This document shows positions 31,985 to 44,631 of a stretch of 64,000 nucleotides of DNA, one piece after another. Position 1 is the stretch's first letter. Each line of letters opens with the position of its first letter. Source of the DNA: Liquidambar formosana (lineage: Eukaryota > Streptophyta > Magnoliopsida > Saxifragales > Altingiaceae). Below the pieces are notes generated by a model. That model made no database searches. It was not told the origin of the DNA and saw nothing but the letters and a program-made list of their open reading frames with translations. Made by a program: the position numbers and the translations under genes. The stretch covers positions 1-64,000 of the forward strand of contig JBBPBK010000140.1 in NCBI GenBank assembly GCA_039720395.1, read 5' to 3'.

Positions 31985-34900
31985 ATGCCTAATACAAACT
32001 GCATATGGGCTGTAATTCATGGTAAATTGATTGGTTAATAAATCTGGAATTTATGTTCATGCATTAGAATGGTTTCCCTCTCATGGCCAAACCTAGGGTT
32101 TATGAACCCTAGGTTAATTCTCCTTCTACTCCTCTTCTAAAATAGTTTTAGGGCTGCTGGTTATTCAAAGGTTGAATGGGGATTGAGTTTGGAGAAGATG
32201 ATGAACAGTTTTTATGATAGTCATGAAAAATCGTCATCTTGTTTTGCATGCCAAAATCAGAGTTCTTCTCCAAAATTTTCGAGCCATATATGGTTAGAAA
32301 GCTCTTTGAATCAGCTTTACAACCCAACAAACGGTTCGTCAATCCGAGTTTTGTAGTGAAAGTTATGAATTTTTTACTACAGGCTGTCAGGGAAGACAGT
32401 TTTGCTCGGGAATGATGTAACAGCCACAATTGTGAGTTTTTGATGGAGATCAAAGGCATGGAAATGGTTGCCACCACTTGGGTTATGTTCTAGACATTGT
32501 AGGAAAGGGTTCCCAAGCATTCGGATGCATCATAATTGGATTATGAGTCTAGAACAGAAGGAAGAAGGAGAAGACCACCATGTTTGAATCTGGGTTTTAG
32601 AACCCTAGGGTTCTTGCTACTGTTATGATCAGATACTTCTGTACAATTGATGAATAATCATTATAGGATGATGATATATGATGTATAGATCATATTCTTT
32701 AATAATCAAAGGAGTCTTGATGCATAAAGAATCAAAAAGTTTGATTTCTTGGAAGAACACAGCAGGCTGTTTTTCTGCAGAAAGTCATCAATGGAGTTTT
32801 GTTCATATCTTGAGCTAGGGAACTCCAAATTGCATGAAACCAATTTTATTAGTTTCCTAAGACATGTAGGATGCTAGGAAAAATAATTTGGTAACCTGAA
32901 TTAATCATCTTGCTGGGTTTTAAATCAATTTGTGACAAGGGACAGTATGCTGTCAAATTTTGGACAGCCTACTGTTCTTGAATTGTTTAGAACAATTGGG
33001 GATGATTTGATCATCAAAACCACTTCAATTAGCTTAGTAATTCATGTAGGGACATGATACAAAAACTGGTTTTGATGGTGGAGTCGAATTGATTAAGTTT
33101 TAGAAACTTTTGTGACCTTGGAGGTCCTCCCATGGTGGTGCCAGCAAGGGTTCTTGAAACCCTAATGTTCTTTGAAGAAGACAGCCCATTTGGCCACTCC
33201 ACACGTGTCCATGGGCTTGGCCCACACCCTGGCTTGAGTCCCCCTTTGCTGGCCATGGCCTCCCATTGCCTGGCCAAGCCATGGCAGCCTTGCTAAGCCA
33301 TGGCAGCCCACTAATGTGGCGGCAGCCTTAGGGTTTATGATGAAACCCTAATTCCCATTAATGATGAAACCCTAATTCATTAATTGCATTAATTAAAAAC
33401 CCTAATTGACTATTAATTACCTTAATTAAAATGTTTAATGATTGGTCATTAATTGACCAATCATGGTTATTAATCATTAGGGTATAATTAATTGCATTTA
33501 TGATGTCTAGGGTTGAGGGTTTAGGAAACCCTAATTCATATTAATTAAACCCTAATTCTATTAATGCATTAATTAATAACTAAACCTAGTAATTAATGTG
33601 TCTAACCTAGGGTTAAATGATTGGTCATTAATGACCAATCATGATCATTAATGGTTTAGTAATTAATCATTGGCATTTAATAGGTTTAAGGTTTAGGGTT
33701 TTAGAAACCCTAATTAGTGCATATTAATTAGGAGTAATTAATATCCTAGGTGGCATTAATTAAACCCTAATCCTAATCATTAATACCGTATAAACCTAGG
33801 GTTTAAATGATTGGTCATTAATTGACCAATCATAAGGCATTTAATGCATTAGGGTTACACTTAGGGTTGAGAGTTAATGCATTTAGGGTTTAGGGTTTTA
33901 GGAAACCCTAATGCACTAATTAATTAATAAAATGATTTTATTTAATTCCAAAATTGATTATTTAATTAATGGTGATTAATTTTATAATGTTTTAAATCGT
34001 TTAAAACACAATTTAGGAATAAATAAAAATCTGGAAATTTTAATTAAATAAAATTGTTTTGTTTAATTAAAGAAACCCTAATATTTGATATTAGTGTTCA
34101 ATTAGGGGACTTTAAATGTTTCAATTGATTTGATTAATTGAAATTAAATGTCTTAATTGTTAAGACTTAATTAATTCTGGAGATTATGCATATCCTAATA
34201 AGATTAGGACACATTAATGAGATTAATGAAAACCAATCAATAGAGTTACCATGAATGCCCATATGTTTATTGCTTACAGTTATTTCCTTTATTATGCAAT
34301 GTGATTGTATGGTTATGGATGGATGATGATTATGGACTATACCCTTAAACCAATTGTGATTGGCCGTCTTATGAATGGGTTGTATAATTTTTCAAGAGTT
34401 GTCAATTTTTGGTGATGTATTATTTATTTGGGGCTTGCATGCCACCTTCTTCTCTCTCTCTATCATTCTCTTATGTACCCCACATTCCCCTTATGTATCC
34501 TTTTCTTTAAATTATGTAAATGTTATGTAATCGAGAGTGCACTAAGGAGCATGGTGGACCTAAAGGAGCATGGTGGAGCCCAACAAGCCTATGGTGGAGA
34601 CCATCAAGCTAATGGAGGAGATTGAAGAACTTGAAAGCTTGGAGAAGACTTTCAAGAGAGCATGCTATGTTTTGAATGAATGTTTTACGATCACCTACAC
34701 CCACCTTAGACCTAGGATTCAATCCATTGGCTTGGATTGAATCCTCTTAAAGTCCATAATCATCATAGTGGGAGCTTTTAATGAGATTAATAGTGATAGC
34801 TCCAAATCCAAAGATCGTTATATGTCACCTTATAGGGACTAATATCGATAAGTGGATTATATATATATATATATAATGTTGTTATATATTTCTTATTTAA

Positions 34901-35531
34901 ATGCATGAGATGTATGTTAGAATTAGTTAATTTGATGAGACCCTTAAAACCCCTCTCTTTTAATATTAAGTTGGAAATGGAGAATACATTAGGGAATGGA
35001 TTCTTCATTGCCTTCCATCATTATAGGATCATCTAACGTCCCTTAATGTGGGTACCTGGCTGCAGACATGTAGGAGCTACCCATATTAAAGACATTACTT
35101 GAAACTATCATATATGTAGATATCATGGGGTGCCTAAGCTGGTATATACCAAGAAACTAACATGTGAGGTATATATTTGGTGAAACATACCTGTGTGAAT
35201 GATGGGCTTAACTTAACTAGGGAAGTATTCCAAGAAACTAACATGTGAGGAATATGTACCCTAGAGGCAAAATGATTGGAACTTGCTTATGAAGCAATAG
35301 ACAAAGAGTTGTCTTTTTACTGTGGGTTAGAAGTCAAGAAACTAACATGTGAGGCTTCTAGGTCATAGTGGGACCCCAATCCCCATTAGGAATAAGATTC
35401 CCGAATTCCATTAGAAGGTGTATGGAATTTGATAAAATAGTGGGAGGTACCATATGATTAAAGACCCGATCATTATGGATTAAAAATGAAATCTAATTCT
35501 CTATTTTAATTTTTATATGTAGTTCATTAGA
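31985..35531 (+). other. Long 5' leader of element E
   Basis: A 3.5-kb noncoding leader. 33300-34080 is rich in AAACCCTAA or its complement and in ATTAAT-type repeats, with three copies of a TTGGTCA...TGACCAA palindrome (near 33445, 33625 and 33810). 34343-35531 is the part also found in element D, including the three constant-loop hairpins. No convincing ORF. A short direct repeat (GGAGCATGGTGGA) occurs at about 34545-34577. Confidence 0.75.
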
Positions 35532-36047
35532 ATGGCTCACCTCAACCCGTTATCCAAAATATTGGACATCAACCGTTTGACTGGACCAAACTATCTTGAT
35601 TGGCTTAGGAATCTAAAAATTGTTTTGGATTCCAAGAATCTTACCTATGCACTTCATAATCCACTTCCCATTGCTCCTGCTGAGGCTACAACTCAGCAAG
35701 AGAAAGACGCTTACCAGAAGTGCATGGACGACGATCTCATGGCAAGGTGCTATATGATGGTATTTTTGAGTCTCAAGCTTAAGAAGCAACTCGAGTCCAT
35801 GGGAAGTGCTTACGAGATTTTTATCAACATACAAGAGTTGTATGGGAAAGAATTCTTGCTTGAATTTAATGAAGCTGCTACTTCCAAGTCTAAGCTCAAG
35901 CCTAAGGGCAAGGGTATAGGCAAGGGTAAGAGTACCCAGAGGAAGAAGAAAGGTAACAACAAAGCCAAAGGAACCTGTTTTCACTGCGGCAAGGATGGGC
36001 ACTAGAAACGTAACTGCCGAGAATATCTGGATACTCTAAAGAACTGA
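35532..36047 (+). pseudogene. gag: Copia Gag of element E, nonsense in zinc knuckle
   Basis: Copia-type Gag (short UBN2-like form). It shows LTGPNYLDWLRNLKIVLDSK near the N-terminus, a lysine/glycine-rich basic stretch around 125-145 and a zinc knuckle CFHCGKDGH. A TAG at 36003-36005 falls in the knuckle where element D has tryptophan. Gag would form the particle and bind RNA. About 160 residues is shorter than full Copia Gag because the middle seems deleted. Confidence 0.88.
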
Positions 36048-36505
36048 CCTTTGGAAGGTATGAATCATGCTCTAAACTAAATGTTAGTTTTGCTTCCACT
36101 TGGGTACTTAATTCTGATGAGAATTTTGAATTCCATGCAGAATCTAGTGGGAAGCAGAAGGCAGAGTAAAGGTGGATCAACCCTATAAGTGGGGAATGGA
36201 GCAAACGCTGCTGCATTAGCTGTGGGGCTTGTTGCTTGACTCTACCTAATAGAGTAGTTTAGAAATAATAGTTGGCTATCTTTACATTCCAGAAGTTAAT
36301 AGAAACATTAATTTTATTTCAGTTTTATCTAAACGAGGTTTTAGTTTGATTTAATAAATGTTTTCTATTAAATGAAGAGTTCATTACTTCTGGAGTTTAT
36401 GTGGATGGCCTTTATTTTCTAAACTTTATTGCAAATATGAATTGCAATGGAGCATGATAGTTCTAAATTGAATGCTAATAAACCTAAGAGAACAAGATAT
36501 ACATA

Positions 36506-36800
36506 ATGATGTATGTAGAAGTTTCTCTTACTTTACAACCTTTACCGATGATTCATTCTAGGTTTGGGTATGTATACTTAATGAAGTACAAGTCTGAAAC
36601 ATTTGAAAGGTTCAAAGAATTCAGATATGAAGTAGAGAAACAAACCGGTAAAAGTATTAAAGCTCTTCGATTGGATCAAGGAGGCAAATATTTAATCGGT
36701 CAATTTTCAGATCAACTTGTTCAAACGGGCATTCAATCACAATGGATTCCTCTTGGAACACCATAACTTAATGGTGTTCAGAAAAGGGGAATAGAACCTT
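36506..36800 (+). pseudogene. Copia integrase fragment of element E
   Basis: Contains YLMKYKSETFERFKEF, KQTGKSIKALRLDQGGKY and WIPLGTP, then a stop before LNGV. This is the middle of the integrase core, with the second catalytic aspartate in ALRLD. Flanks on both sides are too decayed or deleted to give a domain. Confidence 0.8.
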
Positions 36801-37510
36801 ATTGGATATGGTTAGGTCCATGATAAGTTACAACGACCTAATATTATCCTTGTTAGGATATGCCCTAGAAATTGCCACGTACCTGTGAAACAGAGTTCAA
36901 ACCAAGGCTGTCCCTTAGAACCCATATGAGATATGGAAAGGGAAGCACTAAGCCTTAAGGATATTAAGGTATGGGGTTGCAATGCATGAGTAGAGACACA
37001 TGATGCAACCAAATTGGAAATCAAGATAACTTAAATGTAGGTTTGCGTATTATCCTAAAAGGAGTTTAGGATATCATATCTATCATCCTGATGAACAAAA
37101 GTGTTTGTTAGTAAGTTTTCAATCTTTCTTGAAAAAGAGTTTATTCAAGAAGGAGATAACAACAGGAAAATAGAACTCAAAGAGTTGTCTAATGAGACAC
37201 AAACCAACATTGATGCAACCACTGTCCCTGTTGAGACAAAACCCATCATTGTACCATGATTGTACAAAGGGTTAGTGGGAGTGCGATCACATTTATGGTC
37301 CTATAAGTGAATGACGTTCTACTTATTAGGGAATAATGTAGAGACGTTGTCAAAAGTGAAAAATTGATTTTTCACAAAGTTTCTCCATAAAAGATTTGGA
37401 AGAAGCATCCTATGTTTTGGGAATAGAGGTCTATAGAGATAGATATTAAAGGATGCTAAGTCTCTCCCAATCGAAGTACATAGACAAGATTTTGAAAGAG
37501 TTCAAAATGC
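36801..37510 (+). pseudogene. Decayed Copia integrase C-terminal and RT remnants, element E
   Basis: Short frames broken by stops and frameshifts lie between the integrase fragment and RNase H. The reverse transcriptase catalytic region is not recognisable, so most of it appears deleted. Confidence 0.55.
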
Positions 37511-37906
37511 ATGATTCCAAAAGGAGGTCTAATTCCTGTCAGACATGGAATCAAGTTGTCTATAACTAAAAGATCAGATATCAGTTTTGCTGTAAATGTT
37601 ACGAGCAGATATCAGGCAGACCCAGATAAGGAACACTGGAAAGCAGTCAAGGCTATCCTTAAGTTCTTGAGAAGAACTAAAGGACCTATCCCTTGCCTAT
37701 GGAGAAAGAAACTTAAAATGGTTGGTGGAACGGATACAGATTTTCAATCTGACGATGATGATAGGAGATCAACATCGAGGTATGTTCTCACCTTAAATGG
37801 TGGAGCTATAAATTGGAGTGCATTGCTGCATGTTTGGATGAGTAAGTTCATTGCAGAACTAGGAGTGGTTCCTGACATTGAGAAGCCTTTACTATTGTTT
37901 TTGTGA
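37511..37906 (+). pseudogene. Copia RNase H fragment of element E
   Basis: Preserves DISFAVNVTSRYQADPDKEHW and AVKAILKFLRRTKG, then TDTDFQSDDDDRRSTSRYV, which are typical of the end of Copia reverse transcriptase and RNase H. The catalytic set is incomplete. Paralogous copies are in D (41735-42190) and H (60401-60795). Confidence 0.85.
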
Positions 37907-38137
37907 CAACAATAAAGCTAGTGCTCAAGACAAGGATCCACGGTCTCATCAAAAGTCCAAACTTTAAGCGGCAATTCCAAGTGATTAGAGAGATCATTGG
38001 AAGAGATGACATATACATATAAAAGTTTAAAAGAACAGAGAATAAAGAAGACCCCTTTACTAAAGCTATAACCCAAGTGTGTTGGATCACCACCGACAGG
38101 ATATGAGTATGAGATACATGGTGGATTGGCTATAGTG

Positions 38138-38149
38138 CAAGTGGGAGAT
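38138..38149 (+). other. Polypurine tract of element E
   Basis: CAAGTGGGAGAT directly precedes the 3' LTR. The same tract precedes the LTR of D (42434-42445) and, inverted, of H (60158-60169). Confidence 0.85.
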
Positions 38150-39820
38150 TGTTACGATTATGCCCTAGAGCCAATCATGGAGATGATTGTTTAGGGATTA
38201 GGAACAATCAATTGATTTCATTTATATATGTCACATTTATTATTGATTTAATAAAAGGGCTTATTCTATTATGTTTATATGCATCATTTATATTTACATA
38301 ATATGTCCATGGAGTTAGAGTTGAGAATATGAAATTACAAAGGGTTGTAATTTTGAGACTGTAAATATATCTCTGTACTAAACTCTTAAATCATTCCTAG
38401 TTGAAGGTTCACTATGATGGACAGTAATGAACCATAGGACTAGCACTTGTTAGGTTGACTCTATAGGAGGATAGCTAGTCTCAAGCTATTTGTGTGGAGA
38501 CACTACAACCAACAAGTGGGTGCCTATTATAAGAATAGGTACACTGAATGTGACCAAAGATATGAGATAAACTGAATGGAGTTTTAACCTGCCTGTCAAT
38601 CAGTTTCTCATTGTTATAGTGGTACAAGTAATCCTTAGACCTGAGACACCATGGTTGTCTTATACATGTAGCTTTAGAAGTTTGATAACACTAAGTGCAG
38701 ATCCTATTCAGGGGTCTGTAAGGGTGTTCATTGGCCCTACTGCTATGTGTGTGAAGGCATGTGAGTGATCAACAAGGAATCCATCACTCTCAGGAAAAAG
38801 AGAGTGAATGTCTCATACAGCATTCATTGAATATAACTCATTAAATCCATGGGCCCATGGTAGAATGAATATGGAAAGGAGTTTCCATAAGTTCATCATT
38901 GAGTTGATATTAATGAATGAGTATAAAGTAATTGAACTAGGGACTTGACAGACTTCCATGTCCTATTAGTTCAATTGGAGACATTGTGTTGATGGAAGGA
39001 TGGAATTGTAACCTGTAAACTATAACAGAAGGGTTCTTTGTAAATGACTATTCACCTCATTAAGGACCACACCATGAGCCATATGCTAGGTGTTACTCAT
39101 GGTTAGTAGAAGCCCTAATTGATATAAATGAGTTATAATCAATTAGGGAATTGAAAGGAGTTTCAATTAGACCCTTAATGGAAAGTGTTCCATTGTGCAC
39201 AACTTGTGCTGTTCCTACTACTTGATGATGTGAACCCAATGGGTCACACACTGATCATGCTAAGAGAGCTTGATAGTCTATGAGAGAAAGGGTATAAGTG
39301 AATAAAGAATTGTTCTTAAGGGGCAAATTTATATGGGATATAAATTAGAGGGGTTATTGTGTAATTAGGAGTAATTACACAAAACCCATTAGGGTTAGAA
39401 GACCCCCCTTGGCCGGCCCTAGTTGGAGGCTATTTAAAGCCTTTTATGATGTGATGACATCATCACTTGAAGCACTCTTGGAGGCTCCCAAGTGCTGGCC
39501 AAAAATTTCACCTCTCTCTCTCTCTCTCCTCTCTTCTCCTACTCTAGCATCAACAACGGAAAGAAGGAAAGGACATCAACCTCTAGCTAGGTGTGGATAC
39601 TGTTGGAGGCAGCACACTTGGGCTGCTCATTCACCGCTGTTCGGAGACAAAGCTTGGAGCATAAAGGAGAAGACTTGAATCAACTGTAAGTAATTCTACC
39701 CTCTTCTAGTTAGGGTTTTTGTTTTGTATTAAGCATAATTAAGATTCATGGGTTTGGGAATCGTAGGAAAAGTTTTAAATTTCGCCTTTGTATTTTTCCT
39801 CTCTAGTTTGATTCCCAACA
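38150..39820 (+). repeat. 3' LTR of Copia element E
   Basis: 1671 bp. It begins TGTTACGATT, with one base changed from the family start TGTTAGGATT, and ends ATTCCCAACA. Nearly identical to 30292-31964. Confidence 0.92.
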
Positions 39821-39825
39821 TCACC

Positions 39826-40337
39826 TCAACCCGTTATCCAAATTATTGGACACCAACCGTTTGACTGGACCAAATTGTCTTGATTGGCTTAGGAATCTAA
39901 AAATTGTTTTGGATTCCAAGAATCTTACCTATGCACTTCATAATCCACTTCCCATTGCTCCTGCTGAGGCTACAACTCAGCAAGAGAAAGACGCTTACCA
40001 GAACTGCATGGACGACGATCTCATGGCAAGGTGCTATATGATGGTATTTATGAGTCTCGAGCTTAAGAAGCAACATGAGTCCATGGGAAGTGCTTACGAG
40101 ATTTTTATCAACATACAAGAGTTGTATGGGAAAGAATTCTTGCTTGAATTTAATGAAGCTGCTACTTCCAAGTCTAAGCTCAAGCCTAAGGGCAAGGGTA
40201 TAGGCAAGGGTAAGAGTACCCGGAGGAAGAAGAAAGGTAACAACAAAGCCAAAGGAACCTGTTTTCACTGCGGCAAGGATGGGCACTGGAAACATAACTA
40301 TCGGGAGTATTTGGATACTCTAAAGAACCAACCTTAG
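39826..40337 (+). pseudogene. gag: Copia Gag of element D, split by element E
   Basis: The first ten bases of the gene are at 30282-30291; the rest resumes here in the same frame after the duplicated TCACC. It is very similar to the Gag of E. The zinc knuckle reads CFHCGKDGHWKHNY, so the last cysteine is tyrosine, which should harm zinc binding. It ends LDTLKNQP. Confidence 0.88.
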
Positions 40338-42433
40338 GAAGGTATGGATCATGCTCTAAACTAAATGTTAGTTCTGCTTCCACTTGGGTACTTAATTCTG
40401 ATGTGAATTTTGAATTCCATGCAGAATCTAGTGGGAAGCAAAAGGCAGAGTAAAGGTGGATCAACCCTACAAGTGGGAATGGAGCAAACGTTGCTGCATT
40501 AGCTGTGGGGCTTGTTGCTTGACTCTACATGATGGAGTAGTTTAGAAATAATAGTTGGCTATCTTTACATTCCAGAAGTTATCAGAAACATTAATTTTAT
40601 TTCAGTTTTATCTAAACGAGGTTTTAGTTTGATTTAATAAATGTTTTCTATTAAATGAAGAGTTCATTACTTCTGGAGTTTTTGTGGATGGCCTTTATTT
40701 TCTAAACTTTATTGCAAATATGAATTGCAATGGAGCATGGTAGTTCTAAATTGAATGCTAATAAACCTAAGAGAACAAGATATACATAGTGATGTATATA
40801 AAAGTTTCTCTTACTTTACAACCTTTACCAATGATTCATTCTAGGTTTAGGTGTGTATACTTAATGAAGTACAAGTCTGAAACATTTGAAAAGTTCAAAA
40901 AATTCAAATATGAAGTAGAGAAACAAACCGGTAAAAGTATTAAAGCTCTTCGATTAGATCGGGGAGGCGAATATTTAACTGGTTAATTTTCAGATCAACT
41001 TGTTCAAACAGGCATTCAAATGGACACCTCTTGGAACACCATAACTTAATGGTGTGTCAGAAAGGAGGAAGAGGACCTTATTGGATATGGTCCAATCCAT
41101 GATAAGTTACAACGACCTAATATTATCCATGTTAGGATATGCCCTAGAAATTGCCATGTACCTGTGAAACAGAGTTCAAACCAAGGCTGTCCCTTAAGAC
41201 CCATATGAGATATGAAAAGGGAAGCACCAAACCTTAAGCATGTTAAGGTATGGGGTTGCACTACATATGTAGAGACGTATAATGCAACCAAATTGGAAAT
41301 CAAGATAACTTAAATGTAGGTTTGTGGATTACCCTAAAGAAAGTTTAGGATATCATATCTATTATCCTGATGAACAAAAAGTGTTTTGTTTGTAAGTTTG
41401 CAATCTTTCTTGAAAAAGAGTTTATTCAAGAAGGAGATAACAACAGGAAAATAGAACTCAAAGAGTTGTCTAATGAGACACAAACCAACATTGATGCAAC
41501 CCCTATTCCTGTTGAGACAGAACCCATCATTGTACCATGATTGTACAAAGGGTTAGTGGGAGTGTGATCACATTTATGGTCCTATAAGTGAATGACGTTC
41601 TACTTATTAGGGAATAATGTAGAAACGTTGTCAAAAGTGAAAAATTAGTTTTTCACAAGAGTTTCTCCATAAAAGATTTGGAAGAAGCATCCTATATTCT
41701 GGGAATAGAAGTCTATAGAGATAGATCTTAAAGGATGCTAAGTCTCTCCCAATCGATGTACGTAGACAAGATTTTGAATGGGTTCAAAATGCATGATTTC
41801 AAGAGAAGTCTAATTCCTGTCAGACATGAAATCAAGTTGTCTAAAAGCACATGCCATGCTATGTACATTACCAGATATCAGTTTTGCTGTAAATGTTACG
41901 AGCAGATATCGGGTAGACCCAGATAAGGAACACTGGGAAGCAGTCAAGGCTATCCTTAAGTTCTTGAGAAGAACTAAAGGACCTATGCCTTGCCTATGGA
42001 GAAAGAAACTTGAAATGGTTGGTAGAACGAATACAGATTTTAATCTGACGATGATGATAGGAGATTAACATCGAGGTATGTTCTCACCTTAAATGGTGGA
42101 GCTGTAAATTTGAGCGCATTGCTGCATGTTTGGATAAATAAGTTCATTGCAGAACTAAGAGTGGTTCCTAACATTGAGAAGCCTTTACTATTGTTTTTGT
42201 GACAACAATAAGGCTAGTGCTCAAGACAAGGATCCACGGTCTCATCAAAAGTCCAAACTTTAAGCGGTGATTCCAAGTGATTAGAGAGATCATTGGAAGA
42301 GATGACATATACATATAGAAGTTTAATACAATAGAGAATAAAGAATACCCCTTCACTAAGGCTATAACCCAAGTGTGTTGGATCACCACCGACAGGATAT
42401 GGGTATGAGATACATGGTGGATTGGCTATAGTG
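40338..42433 (+). pseudogene. Deleted Copia pol of element D
   Basis: Includes an integrase core fragment at 40789-40986 (KALRLDRGGEYLTG) and RNase H remnants at 41735-42190, separated by stops and frameshifts. The layout and missing parts match element E, so D and E descend from the same deleted source. Confidence 0.8.
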
Positions 42434-42445
42434 CAAGTGGGAGAT

Positions 42446-44104
42446 TGTTAGGATTATGCCCTAGAGCCAATCATAGAGATGATTGTTTAGGGATTAGGAA
42501 CAATCAATTGATTTCATTTATATATGTCACATTTATTATTGATTTAATAAAAGGGCTTATTCTATTATGTTTATATGCATCACTTATATTTACATAATAT
42601 GTCCATGGAGTTAGAGTTGAGAATATGAAATTACAAAGGGTTGTAATTTTGAGACTGTAAATATATCTCTGTACTAAACTCCTAAATCATTCCTAGTTGA
42701 AGGTTCACTATGATGGACAGTAATGAACCATAGGACTAGCACTTGTTAGGTTGACTCTATAGGAGGATAGCTAGTCTCAAGCTATTTGTGTGGAGAAACT
42801 ACAACCAACAAGTGGGTGCCTATTATAAGAATAGGTACACTGAATGTGACCAAAGATATGAGATAAACTGAATGGAGTTTTAACCTGCCTGTCAATCAGT
42901 TTCTCATTGTTATAGTGGTACAAGTAATCCTTAGACCTAAGACACCATGGTTGTCTTATACATATAGCTTTAGAAGTTTGATAACACTAAGTGCAGATCC
43001 TATTCAGGGGTCTATAAGGGTGTTCATTGGCCCTACTGCTATGTGTGTGAAGGCATGTGAGTGATCAACAAGGAATCCATCACTCTCAGGAAAAAGAGAG
43101 TGAATGTCTCATATAGCATTCATTGAATATAACTCATTAAATCCATGGGCCCATGGTAGAATGAATATGGAAAGGAGTTTCCATAAGTTCATCATTGAGT
43201 TGATATTAATGAATGAGTATAAAGTAATTGAACTAGGGACTTGACAGACTTCCATGTCCTATTAGTTCAATTGGAGACATTGTGTTGATGGAAGGATGGA
43301 ATTATAACCTGTAAACTATAACAGAAGGGTTCTTTGTAAATGACTATTCACCTCATTAAGGACCACACCATGAGCCATATGCTAGGTGTCACTCATGGTT
43401 AGTAGAAGCCCTAATTGATATAAATGAGTTATAATCAATTAGGGAATTGAAAGGAGTTTCAATTAGACCCTTAATGGAAAGTGTTCCATTGTGCACAACT
43501 TGTGCTGTTCCTACTACTTGATGATGTGAACCCAATGGGTCACACACTGATTGTGCTAAGAGAGCTTGATTGTCTATGAGAGAAAGGGTATAAGTGATTA
43601 AAGAAAAGTTCTTTACGGGGCTAATTTGTATTTGATGCAAACTAGTGGGCTAATTGTGTAATTAAGAGTAATTACACAAATTAGATTAGGGTTTGGAATC
43701 CCCCCTTGGCCGTCCCTATTAGTGGGCTATATAATGCCCACTATAAGGGGATGACATCATCACAATCACTCCCCCCCAAGTGCTGGCCGAATTCTCCCTT
43801 GGAGGCTCTCTCTCTCTCTCTCTCTTCTTCACCTCTAGCAACCCTAAGGAAGAAGAAGGAAAGGACAACTTGCTCAAGCTAGGTGTGGATACTGTTGGAG
43901 GCAGTGCACTTGGACTGCTCAATCAGAAGACAAAGCTTGGAGCATAAAGGAGAAGACTTGTTCAACTGTAAGTACCCTAACTCTCTTGGTAGTTAGGTTT
44001 ACGATTTTTGTATTAAGCATAATTAAGATTCATGGGTTTGGGAATTATAGGAAAAATTTTAAATTCCGCCTTTGTGTTTTTCCTCTCTAGTTCGATTCCC
44101 AACA
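42446..44104 (+). repeat. 3' LTR of Copia element D
   Basis: 1659 bp, TGTTAGGATT...ATTCCCAACA. Its TATA-like TATATAAT sits inside the inverted repeat TAGTGGGC/GCCCACTA (43720-43743). From about 43590 it differs from the LTR of E and resembles that of H. Confidence 0.9.
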
Positions 44105-44631
44105 ATGTTTATGAGTTTGCTTGTTCATATGCCTTAATTTGGCAAGGATTGAACACTTTTTTATCACTTGGGCATTTTATCGAACACTTGGGGGGTGACA
44201 CTTCCCAAGCCTTGAAACAAAAGAATTTTGTATGATCAATCCTTGCTAAATCATAGCATATTACTCACTTGAGTGTTTACTTGTTGATATACATTGATTT
44301 GGCAAAGATTGAACATCTTTATTTCACTTGGGCATTTTATCGAACACTTGGGGGGTGACACTTTCCAAGCATTGAAACAAAAGAATTTTGTATGATCAAT
44401 CCTTGCTAAATCATAGCATATTACTCACTTGAGTGTTTACTTGTTGATATACATTGATTTGGCAAAGATTGAACATCTTTATTTCACTTGGGCATTTTAT
44501 CGAACACTTGGGGGGTGACACTTCCCAAGCATTGAAACAAAAGAATTTTGTATGATCAATCCTTGCTAAATCATAGCATATTACTCACTTGAGTGTTTAC
44601 TTGTTGATATACATTGATTTGGTAAAGATTG
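44105..44631. repeat. 160-bp tandem repeat, left part
   Basis: Unit boundaries at the GGCAAAGATT motif fall at 44141, 44301, 44461 and 44621, an exact 160-bp period. Each unit contains a GGCAAGGATTG / CAATCCTTGC inverted pair and a CTTGGG/CCCAAG stem. The array continues at 46281 after the solo LTR. No coding frame. Confidence 0.85.

Larger units (their letters stand above)
30292..39820 (+). mobile_element. Element E: complete but internally deleted Copia element
   Basis: LTRs 30292-31964 and 38150-39820, initiator-methionine-tRNA primer site, polypurine tract and TCACC duplication make this a clean insertion. The interior holds a long leader, a gag with one nonsense codon and only scraps of integrase, reverse transcriptase and RNase H. 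Element D has the same deletions, so the deleted form has been copied by proteins from elsewhere. I count about eleven LTR substitutions. Confidence 0.92.

Noticed and set aside
32148..33282. Minus-strand ORFs of 60-109 aa in the Copia leader
   Set aside because: No recognisable motif and no equivalent elsewhere in the family; likely chance frames.
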